NCBI GenBank assembly: GCA_016648135.1 | Contig: JADDOH010011043.1 | Coordinates: 1-64,000, forward strand | Origin: Agrypnia vestita | Lineage: Eukaryota > Arthropoda > Insecta > Trichoptera > Phryganeidae | Direction: 5' to 3' | Length of the DNA stretch: 64,000 nucleotides | Part shown: in pieces, positions 21,300-32,790 of the stretch | Numbering within the stretch: the stretch's first letter is position 1 | Layout of the letters: every line of letters starts with the position of its first letter | Notes under the pieces: generated by a model | What the model was told of the DNA's origin: nothing | What the model saw: the letters and a program-made list of their open reading frames with translations, nothing else | Databases searched by the model: none | Position numbers and translations under genes: made by a program

Positions 21300-22920
21300 A
21301 TTATTGAAATATGGGTTATTATTTAAAATCTTTGCAGAGGATTGTGTAAAATTATATTCTTACAAAACTGTAATCAATTGTAATTTTTTATGATAAATGA
21401 ACTTAGGAGGTTTTACAAGTAAGTTATAAAATTATTTTTAATGTCGTCAAAAATAACCAGAAGTCGAGGCACGATCGGTCTATACTATCGCGGATAATCG
21501 AGGTTCAACTCTACATTCAAAATTATTACTATTACATATTTTTTCGCTGTACCATTTTATTGTGTGACAGCAAACTAACATTTAATGTTTATCTTTAGAG
21601 TCTTTCCAAGTGAAATCACCTAGTGTGGTAGCTCAAGAAATTATTTATTTAACAAAACTATACTTACAGGTTTTGTTACACATGCACGGAGTAATTAATT
21701 TTATCTGGTTCCCCATTTGAGATATTCGACCTCAATAGTAGCAAAAATTGGAATTTCTAAAAATTTGAAGCCAAAAAAAGACAGGAAAAGAGCTTAGCCC
21801 GGAATTCAATTCCTACCTAGCTGGAATATATACTAGTCAAAGTTATAACACAAAATGTTCGTAATGTTATTCCAACCATAAGTCACTTTGAAAGGTCAGA
21901 ATTTAGCATATTTCTAAGTCACTTGAGTCATAGTACATATTATATTTTCTATCATTTATATACATTTTCTATAGCTCTATTGTGTATTTTATATGTAAGT
22001 GAATACATGAACCTGTTACCTTTTATATGAGGAGAAAAATACTTTTTTCAAATTTATGCGAAGTACCATTTTTGCGCAGATCCAAGATGGTGGCAGATAA
22101 AAATAAGATAAAATTTGTTGTGAGCTTCAAACTGATGGGATACTTATGCTAAAAAAATAAAAAATATCTGAAATGGTCGAGTGACCATTTATTTTAATAC
22201 TTGGTGATTTCACATGGAATGACTCTTTAAAAAATATTTAACGTACGTAGGTATTTAATATTTACCTAAGTAAAATAAAAACATCATTTAATTTTATTTA
22301 GTGGTGGTTATTGACGTCATCCGAGCGTTTCCATAATTTTGTTTTTGAATTTAGGTCTCACATTAGTTCAACATATTTCCCTAATATCGATATTATTCGC
22401 AAAAGTATATTAAATTGCGCAGTATTTTAACCGATCTCTTTGCGATAATGTTTGTGTGGTTTAAGTCAAATATCAAATCATGGTACGTTCAGAAAGTTAA
22501 AACAAGGTCGTGAAAATTTGAAATAACATATTTTAATTAAATATTATCGCGAAACCGGCGATCCGTGCGCGAACGGAAGCATTGTTACACCACGTAGTAA
22601 AGTATTTGGAATATATAATAAAAAATATTATACTTGATGAAATTGTTACATTCTGGAATAAACAATACAAAACACGTGAAATGAGTCATTCGTATCGATA
22701 ATTATGTCACAATCCAATATTTTTGTTTTAAGTTTTCATTAGGTACCTACGAATGATCAATTTGTAGGTTTTGAAAAACCGGACATATCTATATAGCTGC
22801 AGTTTGTATAGGCTGAATGAAAAAATATTAGAAATTGCGAGAAAATTTACCTACTAAGATCAACCCTTATTTATATTAGTTATGCCTGTGTATAACAGCA
22901 CTTGATGTCTTCTATGTAGA
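21300..22920. other. No recognisable feature
   Basis: AT-rich DNA without motif-bearing frames. Confidence 0.5.
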
Positions 22921-22930
22921 AATTTGTATC

Positions 22931-23073
22931 TTCTGTGTGTAGTTTTTGGGGATCGCCTGTATATCTGACCTTTCTGGCCGATGTGGATGATGATGGACCT
23001 TGCAATGGTACCCGAAACGTCGGCCAGATCTATCAGATATACACGGCAGAATAACCCAGAAAACTACACACAG
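22931..23073. repeat. PLE inverted ends with one complete hammerhead-like motif
   Basis: The outer parts 22931-22983 (TCTGTGTGTAGTTTTTGGGG...CTGGCCGATGT) and about 23020-23073 are reverse complements. The left one is cut just inside CTGGCCGATGT. The plus-strand right copy has GATGATGATGGACC, hairpin, CCGAAACGTCGGCCAGA. Same subfamily as 56792-56998. Confidence 0.75.
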
Positions 23074-23349
23074 AATATTCTAAACAACCATGAAAACCTG
23101 TGAACATTTTTAGACATTTGTATGTTTATACAATAAAACTTTAATTGGACGATCTAATCAGTGACTGTATACCAAACATAAGTAAATTTTAGAATGCCGT
23201 TCCTTCTATTTTTTATTGTTCCTCTTTATTATTTTTATGATATAAAATTATTATAAAATATATATAAAAATGTAGTTGTGTAGTAAAAAAGACTGAGACA
23301 AATCCACCTACTTTCTTGATAAAACTGATGAATGCAATTGAAATATTTT

Positions 23350-23464
23350 TGTTGTCTAGTACTGATGGTTGCCCGTCGAATTGCAAAAAATTAGTTGCCA
23401 ATTATCGACCCAATAAGATACAAATTTAAAATAACGATTAGTATGTCACCGGTTAAAATAACAA
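23350..23464. repeat. Truncated copy of the 13583 MITE
   Basis: AGTACTGATGGTTGCCCGTC, AAAAATTAG, AGATACAAATTT and the end CACCGGTTAAAATA match the element at 13583-13774 in order. The left inverted repeat is missing. Confidence 0.65.
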
Positions 23465-24865
23465 CACTAATAACTATGTAGATTTTGTATTTAAATCATG
23501 TTTTCCATATTTTTTATGACCCGGTCCATATTAATGCAACGTTGCCGAAAATTGCAAAATCAAAATTTGCATAGGTAGGACTCCAACATGAAAGATACAA
23601 CTAAATAGTGTGAGTAAAGAGGGCATGGAGTGGTAGTGTAATGATATGGGGACAGAGGTAGGAAATAAGTAAATGAATCTAATGTTCATAAGTTATCTGG
23701 AATCACGTGTTTATACCATGATGTTTTCTAAAGAGAATTTATACCAATTAGAGAATGCTCCCTGCTGTAAATAAAAAAATGTAGCATGTTGTTCTAAGAC
23801 AATAAAATAAATACTAGCAGTTAAGCAATCGGCTATCGCTGATTGTTTGCTGCTAGGCCCTGCGGACTGCTACTGACCCGCTGCGCGTCTATTAATGGCC
23901 AGTTCGCGGACATTACTATTTGATTGACAATGTGGTCGGTGATGGAAACATGTACAATACTTACACTATTTGTAGTGCATTCACATTATGAGATTTTAAT
24001 TTGGCCCACCTCCGATCGCCAGACTCGAAACCCAAAAAAATAAAATTATATCTGAGTTGAAAATAGATGATAAAACTTAAATTTCGCAAAGTTTAGTTTA
24101 GTTAGGTGCTGAAATCTGTTACAAATTGGTGACCAATATGCCAAAAAGGATATTGGCTTTTCAACAAAACTAAACTATATATAAATATGTATATTTTTAT
24201 ATCTTCTATATTTTAAATCTATCTCATATATTTTGAAATGAAATTGTTTTGTTTCATAAATTTATCTAATTATTTTAATATGCCACTGAATGTAGATGGC
24301 CCAATACTTGTGTCTGCGGCTGTATACGCTTTAAATTTTTTTAATAACCGAGTTTTTTAGAAATTAGAATTTTTGTATTTACATTTTACACTCGTGTTTT
24401 CATCTTATTGGTTTAAAGATTAGCTCGCCAACGATTCTGCTAAAAGCTTACTTTTAGAAGTTTCAGTTATATTAGAAAGTTCTGGAGCGAAATCGCGAAA
24501 GAACAAATACGAAACCTTTTTCATTTCCTAACTACTCAGTTGGTCCTTCCTTCACCGGTTAAGTTCGTTCGTTTTTAAGATTAGAATTTCAAAATCTATT
24601 CTTTAGATTTATCTCGAAGGTTATCAAGTTAAATGTTTTAGTTGCCTCAAAAGATTCGTTCGGAAATGTAGAAAATATGGAATCGCGGACATCAACTCGA
24701 ATGAAAACCAATAATGGACTAAAGTGAAAAAGGTAAGTTGAGGATTGGAGGGTGGTCGGAAGTGAATGAAGGGGATGAGTAGGATCGCCCCGAAGGTGGT
24801 CCCCTTTGAAAGATGAGAAGAAATCGAATTTTTATTTCTACACTTACCACCACAGCGAAGCTTAC
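23465..24865. other. No recognised gene; small hairpin at 23818-23857
   Basis: AT-rich DNA. GCAGTTAAGCAATC and GATTGTTTGCTGC around 23818-23857 form an imperfect stem with a 10-base loop. Too short for a typical microRNA precursor. Confidence 0.4.
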
Positions 24866-24948
24866 ATTGATGACCGAATAATATATAATAACACAATAAG
24901 AATAATAACACAAAACCAAACTCCTTGTCTTTCTGTGCGGGTTGTCAT

Positions 24949-25900
24949 GAGAGTTTTGTAAATTTATACTATCAACCAGAGGCTGAGTTAAACCAAATGG
25001 AACAGCACAAAAATAAGAATTATTATACAGTGAAAGCTTTTCTATGTCCTAAAAATTTAGCAGATATTGATTCGGCAAATATTTTTGTCTTGAAGTAAGA
25101 CACCACTTGGTTCAATCGGCCATAATTCTGCTGAAAGAGTCCAACCCAAAAAACATGGAATGGAGAAATCGACTTCAAAAAATGTGAATCTTCAAAAACT
25201 TAATATCGATATTTAATTCATTACCCATTGTATATTTTTTGCGTAGGGCTCATTGAAGAGATATTTTTTATGGTTTTTTTAATGTTATTAGAAGAAAAAA
25301 TCTTTTATTTAACACGATTTACAGAATGAATTCTTTCTACAAAATATCTAAACGTACGAACAACAGTACCTATTTATTTTTATTTAGCAGTGTAGGTGTA
25401 TTCTATAAAATAAGAGTGACATTATTAAATGGCAGCTTGGATGTCGCTTGGATTTATTCTATAAAATTTTAATATATCATTAATTTATAAGCATGTTTTT
25501 ATGTTTAATATGCTGTCATTTTTGTTTTAAATTTGAGTCGTACTTTTGATATTAGGATTAAAGAACATAAAAGATGCTTAAATCATTCAAATTTTTCCTA
25601 ATTTTCCAATCAAATTATTGAGAATAACCATAGTTTTGATAAAAATACAGGAGTCAATACTCTTCACATTTATAGTAAAAGTAGACGTTTAAATAATTTA
25701 GAAGCTATATAAATTAATAAATAAATAAATAATAATGAATGTATTATGAATAACCAAAAAATCTAACTTACAGTCCTATCTTGAATACGTTCCCTTTCAC
25801 CCTATCACCTGTTTCTTTCGCACCCCCCACTCCCATTTGGACACTTGATACTGAGGTATGATTGTTCATAATTTGTAATGTTTATTTAGTATTAAGCATA
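24949..25900. other. No recognisable feature
   Basis: AT-rich DNA; nothing recognised. Confidence 0.5.
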
Positions 25901-25902
25901 CC

Positions 25903-25975
25903 CTGAGGAAGGAACGTTTACGAAACCGGTTTGTTTTTACCAAAAATTAAGTGGAGTAAAAACTAAGTTAATTCG
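25903..25975 (+). repeat. PLE end with hammerhead-like motif
   Basis: CTGAGGA (25903-25909), one base, then a short weak hairpin (ACGTTTACG) and GAAAC (25922-25926), followed by CGGTTTGTTTTTACC. It resembles the other PLE ends but stem II is poor. Single, unpaired copy. Confidence 0.5.
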
Positions 25976-26231
25976 TTTATTTATAAGGTACGAAATTATT
26001 TTTAAAAAAATGTTCTGAAACTTTTATTTTAATAATGAATTTTTTATGTATTTTTGAGTTTCCAAATACGTTAGTGCGGTAATTGTCTTGATATCCCCCT
26101 TATTCCCCCTTTTTATTACCCTTATGCAAAGTAGGAAGGCTAAAATACATTACACCAGAAAGTTCATTGGTAAATTAAATAACATGTTATTTTAATTGAA
26201 AAAACAAATTGAGTTTATAAAATAATAATGA

Positions 26232-26409
26232 TTCGAGTAGCTTGTTGGAGTAGTGGTCATGACGCTCGCCTAGTGATCTGGTAGTCGGTGGTTCTAGGAC
26301 ACCAGCAAGATAGTCCTATTCTTACAGCACAAGCGTTTAACTCATTTTGAGAATAGTAAGAAAATTTGACGAAATTCCGCATTCCGTGTTCGCATCTTTA
26401 TTTAAAAAA
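26232..26409 (+). repeat. tRNA-derived SINE, family 1
   Basis: GAGTAGCTTGTTGGAGTAGT, then GGTCATGACGCTCGCCTAGT (A-box region) and GGTCGGTGGTTC-type B box, then a body GGACACCAGCAAGATAGTCC, TTTAACTCATTTTGA and ATTCCGTGTTCGCATCT. Other copies: 37998-38172 and 41302-41428 (minus), 61087-61376 (tandem pair), and a decayed one at 54590-54656. Confidence 0.88.
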
Positions 26410-26482
26410 AACTGAATTAATGGTTAACTTCTTCAACATTGAATGAAATAATCATATTTGGGGGTGGCTATAATAAATTTTC

Positions 26483-27078
26483 ATGCGAGTGTATATACAT
26501 ATGTATATACTTGATTACAATGCAAAAGCTCTTTATAATCATGCTAAACATCTAAGACACAAATCTTTTCGATCTATTGATAATAATATAATGATGGAAA
26601 TCCTTCGAAATTATAATCTATTACCAGGTTGCGCATGTATTGCGGGAATTTTAAAAGTAAATAAAAATTTATCTCATCGGTTATGGTTAGGTTGCTTTGC
26701 GGCAGACAATATTTACGATAGATCGAAAACCAAATGCTTACTTTTTTTGAAAAATAAATTTTCGGAATACGTCACACGGAAAAAACTGTCTGTCTACGCA
26801 GCGGCACCGCATAACGCAGCAAAAGTTTCAATATGGATTTGATGTCAAACGTACTTTTAATGACATGGTATTTTGCGATACAGATAAGTAGGCACTTGAC
26901 TAAAAGCCATATGGAGTACACATTAGAGCACATAATATAGAAACTGATAAAACATTTGTTCATTTATCAGTTATTTCCGTCATTCATTACCGCCGCATAC
27001 ATTTTGCCATTGTTTTATATTACGGAATGGACAGCATCCGGAAACATGTTTTGATTCTCTACTTGAATCCATCTTGAG
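26483..27078 (+). pseudogene. Orphan coding-like region, frameshifted; function unknown
   Basis: The first frame (26483-26842, 119 codons) has protein-like composition: NAKALYNHAKHLRHKSFR, IMMEILRNYNLLPGCACIAG, LSHRLWLGCFAADNIYD. After it, a second open stretch in another frame (about 26904-27078) also looks protein-like: KPYGVHIRAHNIETDK, then HYRRIHFAIVLYYGMDSIRK. Together they suggest a decayed gene of more than 600 bases. I recognise no family, transposon or host. There is no clear start context or poly-A tail. Chance cannot be excluded in AT-rich DNA, but the mixed Cys/Trp/His content is unlike the Lys/Asn/Phe-rich chance frames nearby. Confidence 0.35.
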
Positions 27079-27313
27079 GCACATTCAATGTATTTTACAC
27101 GGCATGACACAATGTATTACACAATCCATTTACTATTTATTAATATTGTGAATTATACAGTATATAATTCTTACAATAAAAATATTATAATTAATTCATT
27201 TATAAGTAACTTTGTATCAACCGGCATTATTACACAACTTCACCTACCATGTAACTAGCATTGTATTTCATTAACCGTTAAGACAAACGTTAATTGGATT
27301 TACTTTATTACCA

Positions 27314-27790
27314 TCACAGCGATTTCCCGCAGGGGTAGGGAGAGAGGATAGAGCGCCACACTCCTCTATCCTGACATCCAACTCTCGCCTCATCCACAAT
27401 CATACGTACATCTTCGCAAACAAGTTCGACGATTGTTGACGCTCCAAACAGGACCATCCTCCGGTATCTGGTTAATCTGGTCGTGCCACTTTCGCGGTCA
27501 TTCACTCTTTCTGGTACTGTCAACACGTGCGTCATATTTTTTCTTATCATTCATTTGCTTAACCAAACCATCTGAGCGACTCTTTTACCATTCTATTTAC
27601 TATGCTAATATCAACTTTACATTCTTTCCTAACATCTACATTCTTTACTATATCAAAAACGGAATTGCCATTGCTAATTGATCTTATCTAAATCGCATTC
27701 AGTCTACTTTCGTTCCTCTTCTTCCAGCTATAGGCTTCACTTCCGTACATCAGTATTGGTAACAGAATTCCATTGTGTACCGCTAGTCTT
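27314..27790 (-). pseudogene. Non-LTR retrotransposon ORF2 C-terminal tail, second copy
   Basis: Minus strand: PILMYGSEAYSWKKRNESRL near 27760, DVRKECKVD and VNRMVKESLRWFG near 27600-27560, then DGPV-like linker, RMIVDEARVGCQDRGVWRSI and LSPYP to 27314. The box order is the same as at 13905-14310, so both are copies of one RTE-like family. Frame changes and the lack of a polymerase core show that it is a dead 5'-truncated insertion. Confidence 0.85.
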
Positions 27791-28403
27791 CATTATTTGT
27801 AAAACGCACTTCAATATTTTCATTTAGATCTTACTAAGATAGTTAGAAGAACGTGGCGTAGTAAAAAGGTCGTTTAAAGAACTGTAATCCACATATATAT
27901 TTTTATACTATACTTTATACTATTCCATGCATACATACATAAAACAATTTATTATAAAGACCAAGAAATAGCAGTTTGTTTTGTATCTACATACTATTGT
28001 AAACTATGACTGTGTCAGCACAGGTATTTCTAGTGAATTTTTTTAGTTTATCAATAAAACACTCCCTAGTAGGTAGAAAAAAGAATTTTTAAAACAAAAC
28101 TTCAGTTGGTAATTTTTGGAAATCAATGAAATTATTGTATCTCGGAAGTGTAAAGCCGTAATACGATAGGGATGGGGATAGTATATTTAAAATCTCTATA
28201 TATCGTTCAATGTATCGTTTTTATAATTCATTCCTATGCCCACCTATTAATAAGGGCAAGGCCAGCGTGCACCTTAACTACGCTTTATTTTATTCATGCC
28301 AGATGTAGGTGTGCAGCCACTTCGATATTCAAGACCGTTTTCAAATAAAATATTAATCTCTCATACCGCCCCTGCTGTCAATGCCAAGGTCTATTTTGCA
28401 ATA

Positions 28404-28480
28404 CACACGATACGCCCAGATAAAGTAAACGGACACATGATACGCTTTGGTAAAGTAAACGGACACGTGATACGCTTAGG
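28404..28480. repeat. 30-base tandem repeat, 2.5 copies
   Basis: TAAAGTAAACGGACACxTGA plus TACGCTTxGG repeats at 28421-28450 and 28451-28480, with a partial third copy (CACACGATACGCCCAGA) before. The 30-base period keeps one frame open (KVNGHMIRFG, KVNGHVIRLG), so it could be coding or chance. Confidence 0.8.
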
Positions 28481-28602
28481 TTAAGGAAATCGAGATGCCG
28501 AATTGAATCTCAGAATTGGCCTTGTCTAGGAAAACTTTCTTACATTCAAAACGTCCTCGCAACGAAGCTTTTCAATGAACGCTTAGGGGAAAAGTGTACA
28601 AA

Positions 28603-29008
28603 ATGACACAGGTGGGTCAGATGACGCAGTTGCTATTTTCAATCTTGCAAGCACGGACAAACATCTTGACCATGACAGAATCCGTTAAGAAACAATTCAG
28701 TTCGCTGCAGAGCGACCATGATTTTGTTTATTCGCAAAGTAATAGATTTTCTTCGGTTTAACTTTCCAAGGTGGCATTTTTATATTTCTAGTATTTAACA
28801 ACAAATGGTTTTGTTAGATAGGAAGGCAAAATGATATTACGTTTAATTGTTTCAGCTTTCAACGCCAAAACAAGAAAAATATATCAGCTGTCATGAAAGT
28901 ATTAGAGATCAGTTAGAAATAGAAATCATCGGGCTATCAGACGAGGGCGACAGTGCTCGTATTTATTGCAACGAAATGTGCACACACTCACAACCAGGAG
29001 ATTCCTGA
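28603..29008 (+). other. Two small open frames, the second exon-like
   Basis: First frame 28603-28761 (52 codons, MTQVGQMTQLLFSILQARTN). Second 28856-29008 (50 codons to TGA) reads LSTPKQEKYISCHESIRDQL, then EIEIIGLSDEGDSARIY and ends MCTHSQPGDS. It starts directly after TTTAATTGTTTCAG, a good polypyrimidine tract and acceptor. A phase-compatible donor exists at 28612 (CAG|GTGGGT), but would leave only MTQ as the first exon. I do not recognise either peptide. A terminal exon of an unknown gene is possible; transposon origin or chance is as likely. Confidence 0.3.
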
Positions 29009-29112
29009 GTGAAATGTGGTATCTGGTCACATACAGATTACGCTGGGATTAGTAGAAAAACCAAAACGTTCTACTGTGAACTAAAATAATTAAAATTATA
29101 TATTAATTATGT

Positions 29113-29142
29113 CATTTTACCTCACTCGCGTGACGTAAAATG
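29113..29142. repeat. 30-base near-perfect palindrome
   Basis: CATTTTACCTCAC and GTGACGTAAAATG around a TCGC centre; one mismatched pair. Short; role unknown. Confidence 0.7.
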
Positions 29143-30146
29143 GCTTTTCATAACATTTTTTCAAACGTATTTTTTATTTGTATTTTTGTTTTTCAACTCA
29201 TTTTTTTCTATTTTAAATTGCAGTCAAATATTTTATATTCATCTTGTAAGTTTTATTTCTAAAAATCTACCTTTTCTCATTTTGCGCACTCTTCCCCTAC
29301 TAAATACATTGAAACAACACCGATTGCCAAATATTGCTGTATACCGATGTAGTGGTTACCAGAAGCGACAGATACAGTGCATCATAAGAGCGAAGTCCAC
29401 AACACGATATAACATCCCAGAAGACAAAAACCATAAGATTTCGTTACTGTTTATTTATTTTTTCTTTTCAAATGACGTAAGATTTTCCACCAAAACATTT
29501 TTCAAGTTGTTTGGTGTTGTTTCATGAAAATTCGGCTTTTGTTGCTACAAAAAATATTTGCAAAAATGTTTGAATTCGCACGTGGCAATAGCATAAAATT
29601 TTTAATCGAGAATTTTATTTTTGGTGAGATGAGAAATTTATCGTTTGAATACGTACAGCGTGAGAAAAGTAGATCGTACGAAAAAATGTGTCGAATACTT
29701 TTTGCAGAAAATATCTATAATTTTTATAAAAACTTTTTATCGCCCGATAAAAAACTAATTATTTGAAAAAAAAATTGGCTTTTAATTCCGTTTTTGATTA
29801 TTGAAGCGCACACGATATCGATAAGGACTTCTACTTATTATACTTCTATATACTTCTTACTTATTCAATACGATAATATTAAGATGATACACAGCCCGCC
29901 TTTTAAGTATAATCCGGCTGGAATTTACAATGTTATAACATTATTTATTTATTTATTAATAATAATATATGCCCTGACTTGTGTTTTTACATCATAAAAA
30001 AAGAAGCATAAACAATGGATACAAGAGAAGAAATGAACATAGGAAAACTATAAAATAATATTTAAAATAAATTAAATTTTATAAATATAATATAATTTTA
30101 ATAAATATTATTATTAAGTTCTGCAGGTAAGTTTTATTTTAAATGT
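29143..30146. other. No recognisable feature
   Basis: Open frames at 29186-29527 and 29524-29766 are Phe/Lys/Ile-rich as expected by chance in AT-rich DNA and carry no motif. Confidence 0.5.
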
Positions 30147-30182
30147 GACAGCTGTTTCGGCTTGCAAGGCCATTATCAAACA
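30147..30182 (-). repeat. PLE end with hammerhead-like motif, decayed
   Basis: Minus strand: TTGATAATGGCCTTGCAAGC then CGAAACAGCTGTC. Same plan as the other ends, with C to T and G to A changes in the core. GAAAC is encoded at 30154-30158. Confidence 0.5.
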
Positions 30183-31663
30183 GTAGACTGTTTGCTTAAC
30201 GGGAATTTCGAGTATTTCATAATTTTTATTCATTATTTCAGCTGATTCAATGTCACAATTCGGCTCCAACACTAATGATATTTTAATTCAATATAATGGT
30301 CATGCATACAAAAGGACACTTATATAATTAACAATATAAGAAAAAACAGAATTCTTGTATTAGTCAACACTAATGATGTTTTAAATGATGCAAAATGCGT
30401 TTTAGAACTCCTGATTCCGAATTTGTTGTGTTCCAGTTTGTTGTTATCAGTTGAGCCTGCTGGACATCGCACATGGACATGAAAACGAAAAAATACTTTA
30501 GTATGAATCTTAATTAGTGCCAATAAAAATTAAAAGCAGTAATCACCTACTTGTAAAAAATGACCTAATTTTAGGCTCCCAAGCCAGTGTTAACTTCTCC
30601 ATTTATTTATTTGATTTGAATGGATTTTATTTAAAGTGTCCTTAAAATTTATACTAATTAAACAAAAAATTATCATAAAATATTATTACTTTGTACTCCG
30701 GTACAAATTTTCTATACATAAATTACTATACAAATTTTCTACTATAAAGAAAATGTTATAAGTAATAAAGAGAATGAAAAGTCTGTCTCTGCAGTTGGTC
30801 GTGTTGTAAATCTTCTCATAAATAAGAATAATTGTTTGACATCCCTCATGCACATTGCGCGGTCGTGTTTTCAAAAAAAAAAAATCAAGCAAATTGTTAA
30901 ACTTGCAAAACTTGAGTTCATGTTGAAAGAGTCACGCACATTGTCTTACCATTGATAGGTCAGGCGTTAAAATGTGCACATTTCTATTTCGTTCAGATGA
31001 CTTAAGTATACCAGAAAAAATAACATGTTTGTCAGAATTGATAATATCAACTAAAAAAATGCGACAGTGACGCTATGCCTCACGGGATAAAATTGAAACA
31101 TTTGCATTTTGTCAAGTATAATGGCCTCTTAAACCAAAACCTCACAGGAATGGAGGTGTCTTGGTATTAAAATATGATATCGGTGTCAGATTGTTTTTTT
31201 TAAGTTATTTGTAAACCTTCTATACTTATTTGGAGAGTAGGATTTGGCAGATTGTGGTTACCAATTTTGAGAGAAAGATGAAAAAGACCGACTCTACAAA
31301 TGGCTTCTTCCAGTTTTCTGTGAAATTTGCGATGTACACATCTAATGATAGTATAAGAATAGTAAGCAAGTATTTAAGAAAGACATAATGCGTTAGAATG
31401 AATTGTTACTTAAATATAGCGCATGCTGTCCGTACCACGGCTGAGAAAAGAATGGCCGGCTGGTACTTGTGCCCGCCGAGCTCTCCGTTCAGAATGTTAC
31501 CCCATTTCAATCGTCGGGATCCCCATACTCAATTCCTGGGAAACGCCAAAAGATCGCAGAACAAATTTTGATAATTGAAAAATATTTTTAATACACGAAT
31601 TTAGTTAACAATGTACGACCGTGTGATAAAAAATGTCAAAAAATATATTTTCAAAGGTAATGG
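30183..31663. other. No recognisable feature
   Basis: AT-rich DNA. A slightly GC-richer patch at 31430-31560 shows no motif. Confidence 0.5.
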
Positions 31664-31849
31664 ACCGAAAGACCAAGTATCCGTTAGTAAATCGACAATT
31701 AACGAACGGATTGCTATTCGTTCGTAAATATTGCCGACGCTCGTCTTATAAAACTTTTTTGACCGTCCGTAAATATCGCAATATCGTACTGCTCTTATCT
31801 ATGATTTTAGAGCTGTCAGAGGCGAATTATATCTCTGTTCTATGGAAAC

Positions 31850-32370
31850 ATGCTCTAAAAAAACAAATAAATGGGTGGCTCATTGAGATCGGAGGAGAAC
31901 TATCTGAAAAAACCCTAAAATGAATTCCTTTGTAATGTTGAGTAATTTTCTCTCAATGTTTTTGGCTTACTTAAAAAATTTATTATATATTTTGTAATTT
32001 ATATTTTATTTCGATTTCTCCTTTTGCTTACCTTACTTTACCGATAATTCTGTATTTCTGTTCCTAATTATTTTATCAAATTTAAATTTATTTTATATTT
32101 GTTCGTTTAAAAATTTCTTGTAATGTTTACCTACTAATTATTTTATCAAATTTAATTTATTGTATATTTGTTCATTTAAAAAAATTATTGTAATGTATAC
32201 TAATTATTTTATCAAATTTTAATTTATTATATATTTGTTCATTTAAAAAATTTATTGTAATGTATGCTAAATTATATTCTTCTCTTTTTGCTATGTAAAT
32301 AGTCGACTGCCTTCAAACAGGTGATCCCTAGTTAGGCAGTCGAAGTTTAATACAATTCAAAAAAATAAGA
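31850..32370 (+). mobile_element. Retrotransposon-like tail inserted in Harbinger copy 2
   Basis: This segment has no counterpart in copy 1, which reads from CTATGGAAA straight to AAACATAACATAAAATTTCT. It begins with about 25 codons (INGWLIEIGGELSEKTLK then stop at 31921), then AT-rich sequence with a 66-70-base tandem repeat, then a 10-base perfect hairpin TCGACTGCCT/AGGCAGTCGA (32303-32312, 32334-32343), and ends AATTCAAAAAAATAAG. The layout suits a 5'-truncated non-LTR element, but no diagnostic protein motif is left and a target duplication is not clear. Confidence 0.55.
32064..32270. repeat. 66-70-base tandem repeat, three units
   Basis: Units start at 32064, 32134 and 32200, each CTAATTATTTTATCAAATTT, then TATATTTGTTCATTTAAAAA and TTGTAATGTAT. 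They lie in the untranslated tail of the insertion. Confidence 0.85.
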
Positions 32371-32384
32371 TATGAAAAAAAAAC

Positions 32385-32790
32385 TTCTTTAAACATAACA
32401 TAAAATTTCTCGCTCACATTTTGGGATTTGGGATTTTTGGGATACTTCCCACAACACTACACTGGCAGTAGACTTTGAAACCCCAAAAGAGTCTGCAGCA
32501 GCTAATAATATTAATCCAATAGCTTAGAATCTCAAGGCAACAAGCAATTGTGTGGTTGGTGATAATGTTAGATTCCTACGCGTGCGCCTTTTTAAATTTT
32601 ACCCAATATCTTCTAGAAGCTCTTAAGCAGACCTTTTCGACAAGCGAAAACGGTAGATAAAATCTTCGTCATTTAAAATATTAAAATAATCCGCTCATAT
32701 ATTGAACACTCTTTGTCGTCGAGTTTGTTCTTCATTCGACGAACTTGAATACAATAATATCTCGACATAACTATCTGAAAACATTTTCCT
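32385..32790 (-). pseudogene. Harbinger transposase N-terminal half, copy 2
   Basis: Minus strand: SSSNEEQTRRQRVFNI, ADYFNILNDEDFIYRFRLSK, LKRRTRRNLTLSPTTQLLVA, LRFYAIGLILLAAADSFGVS and KSTAS, with stops in between. Same region as at 16975-17390; here FGVSKSTAS keeps the family wording better. No catalytic domain follows within the element. Confidence 0.85.

Noticed and set aside
23818..23857. microRNA precursor hairpin
   Set aside because: Stem of about 13 imperfect pairs and total length of about 40 bases are too short.
28404..28480. CRISPR-like repeat-spacer array
   Set aside because: The 30-base units are directly adjacent without spacers, and the window is eukaryotic.
29186..29766. Two consecutive ORFs (113 and 80 codons)
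   Set aside because: Phe/Ile/Lys-rich composition as expected by chance in AT-rich DNA, no motif, no acceptor or poly-A context.
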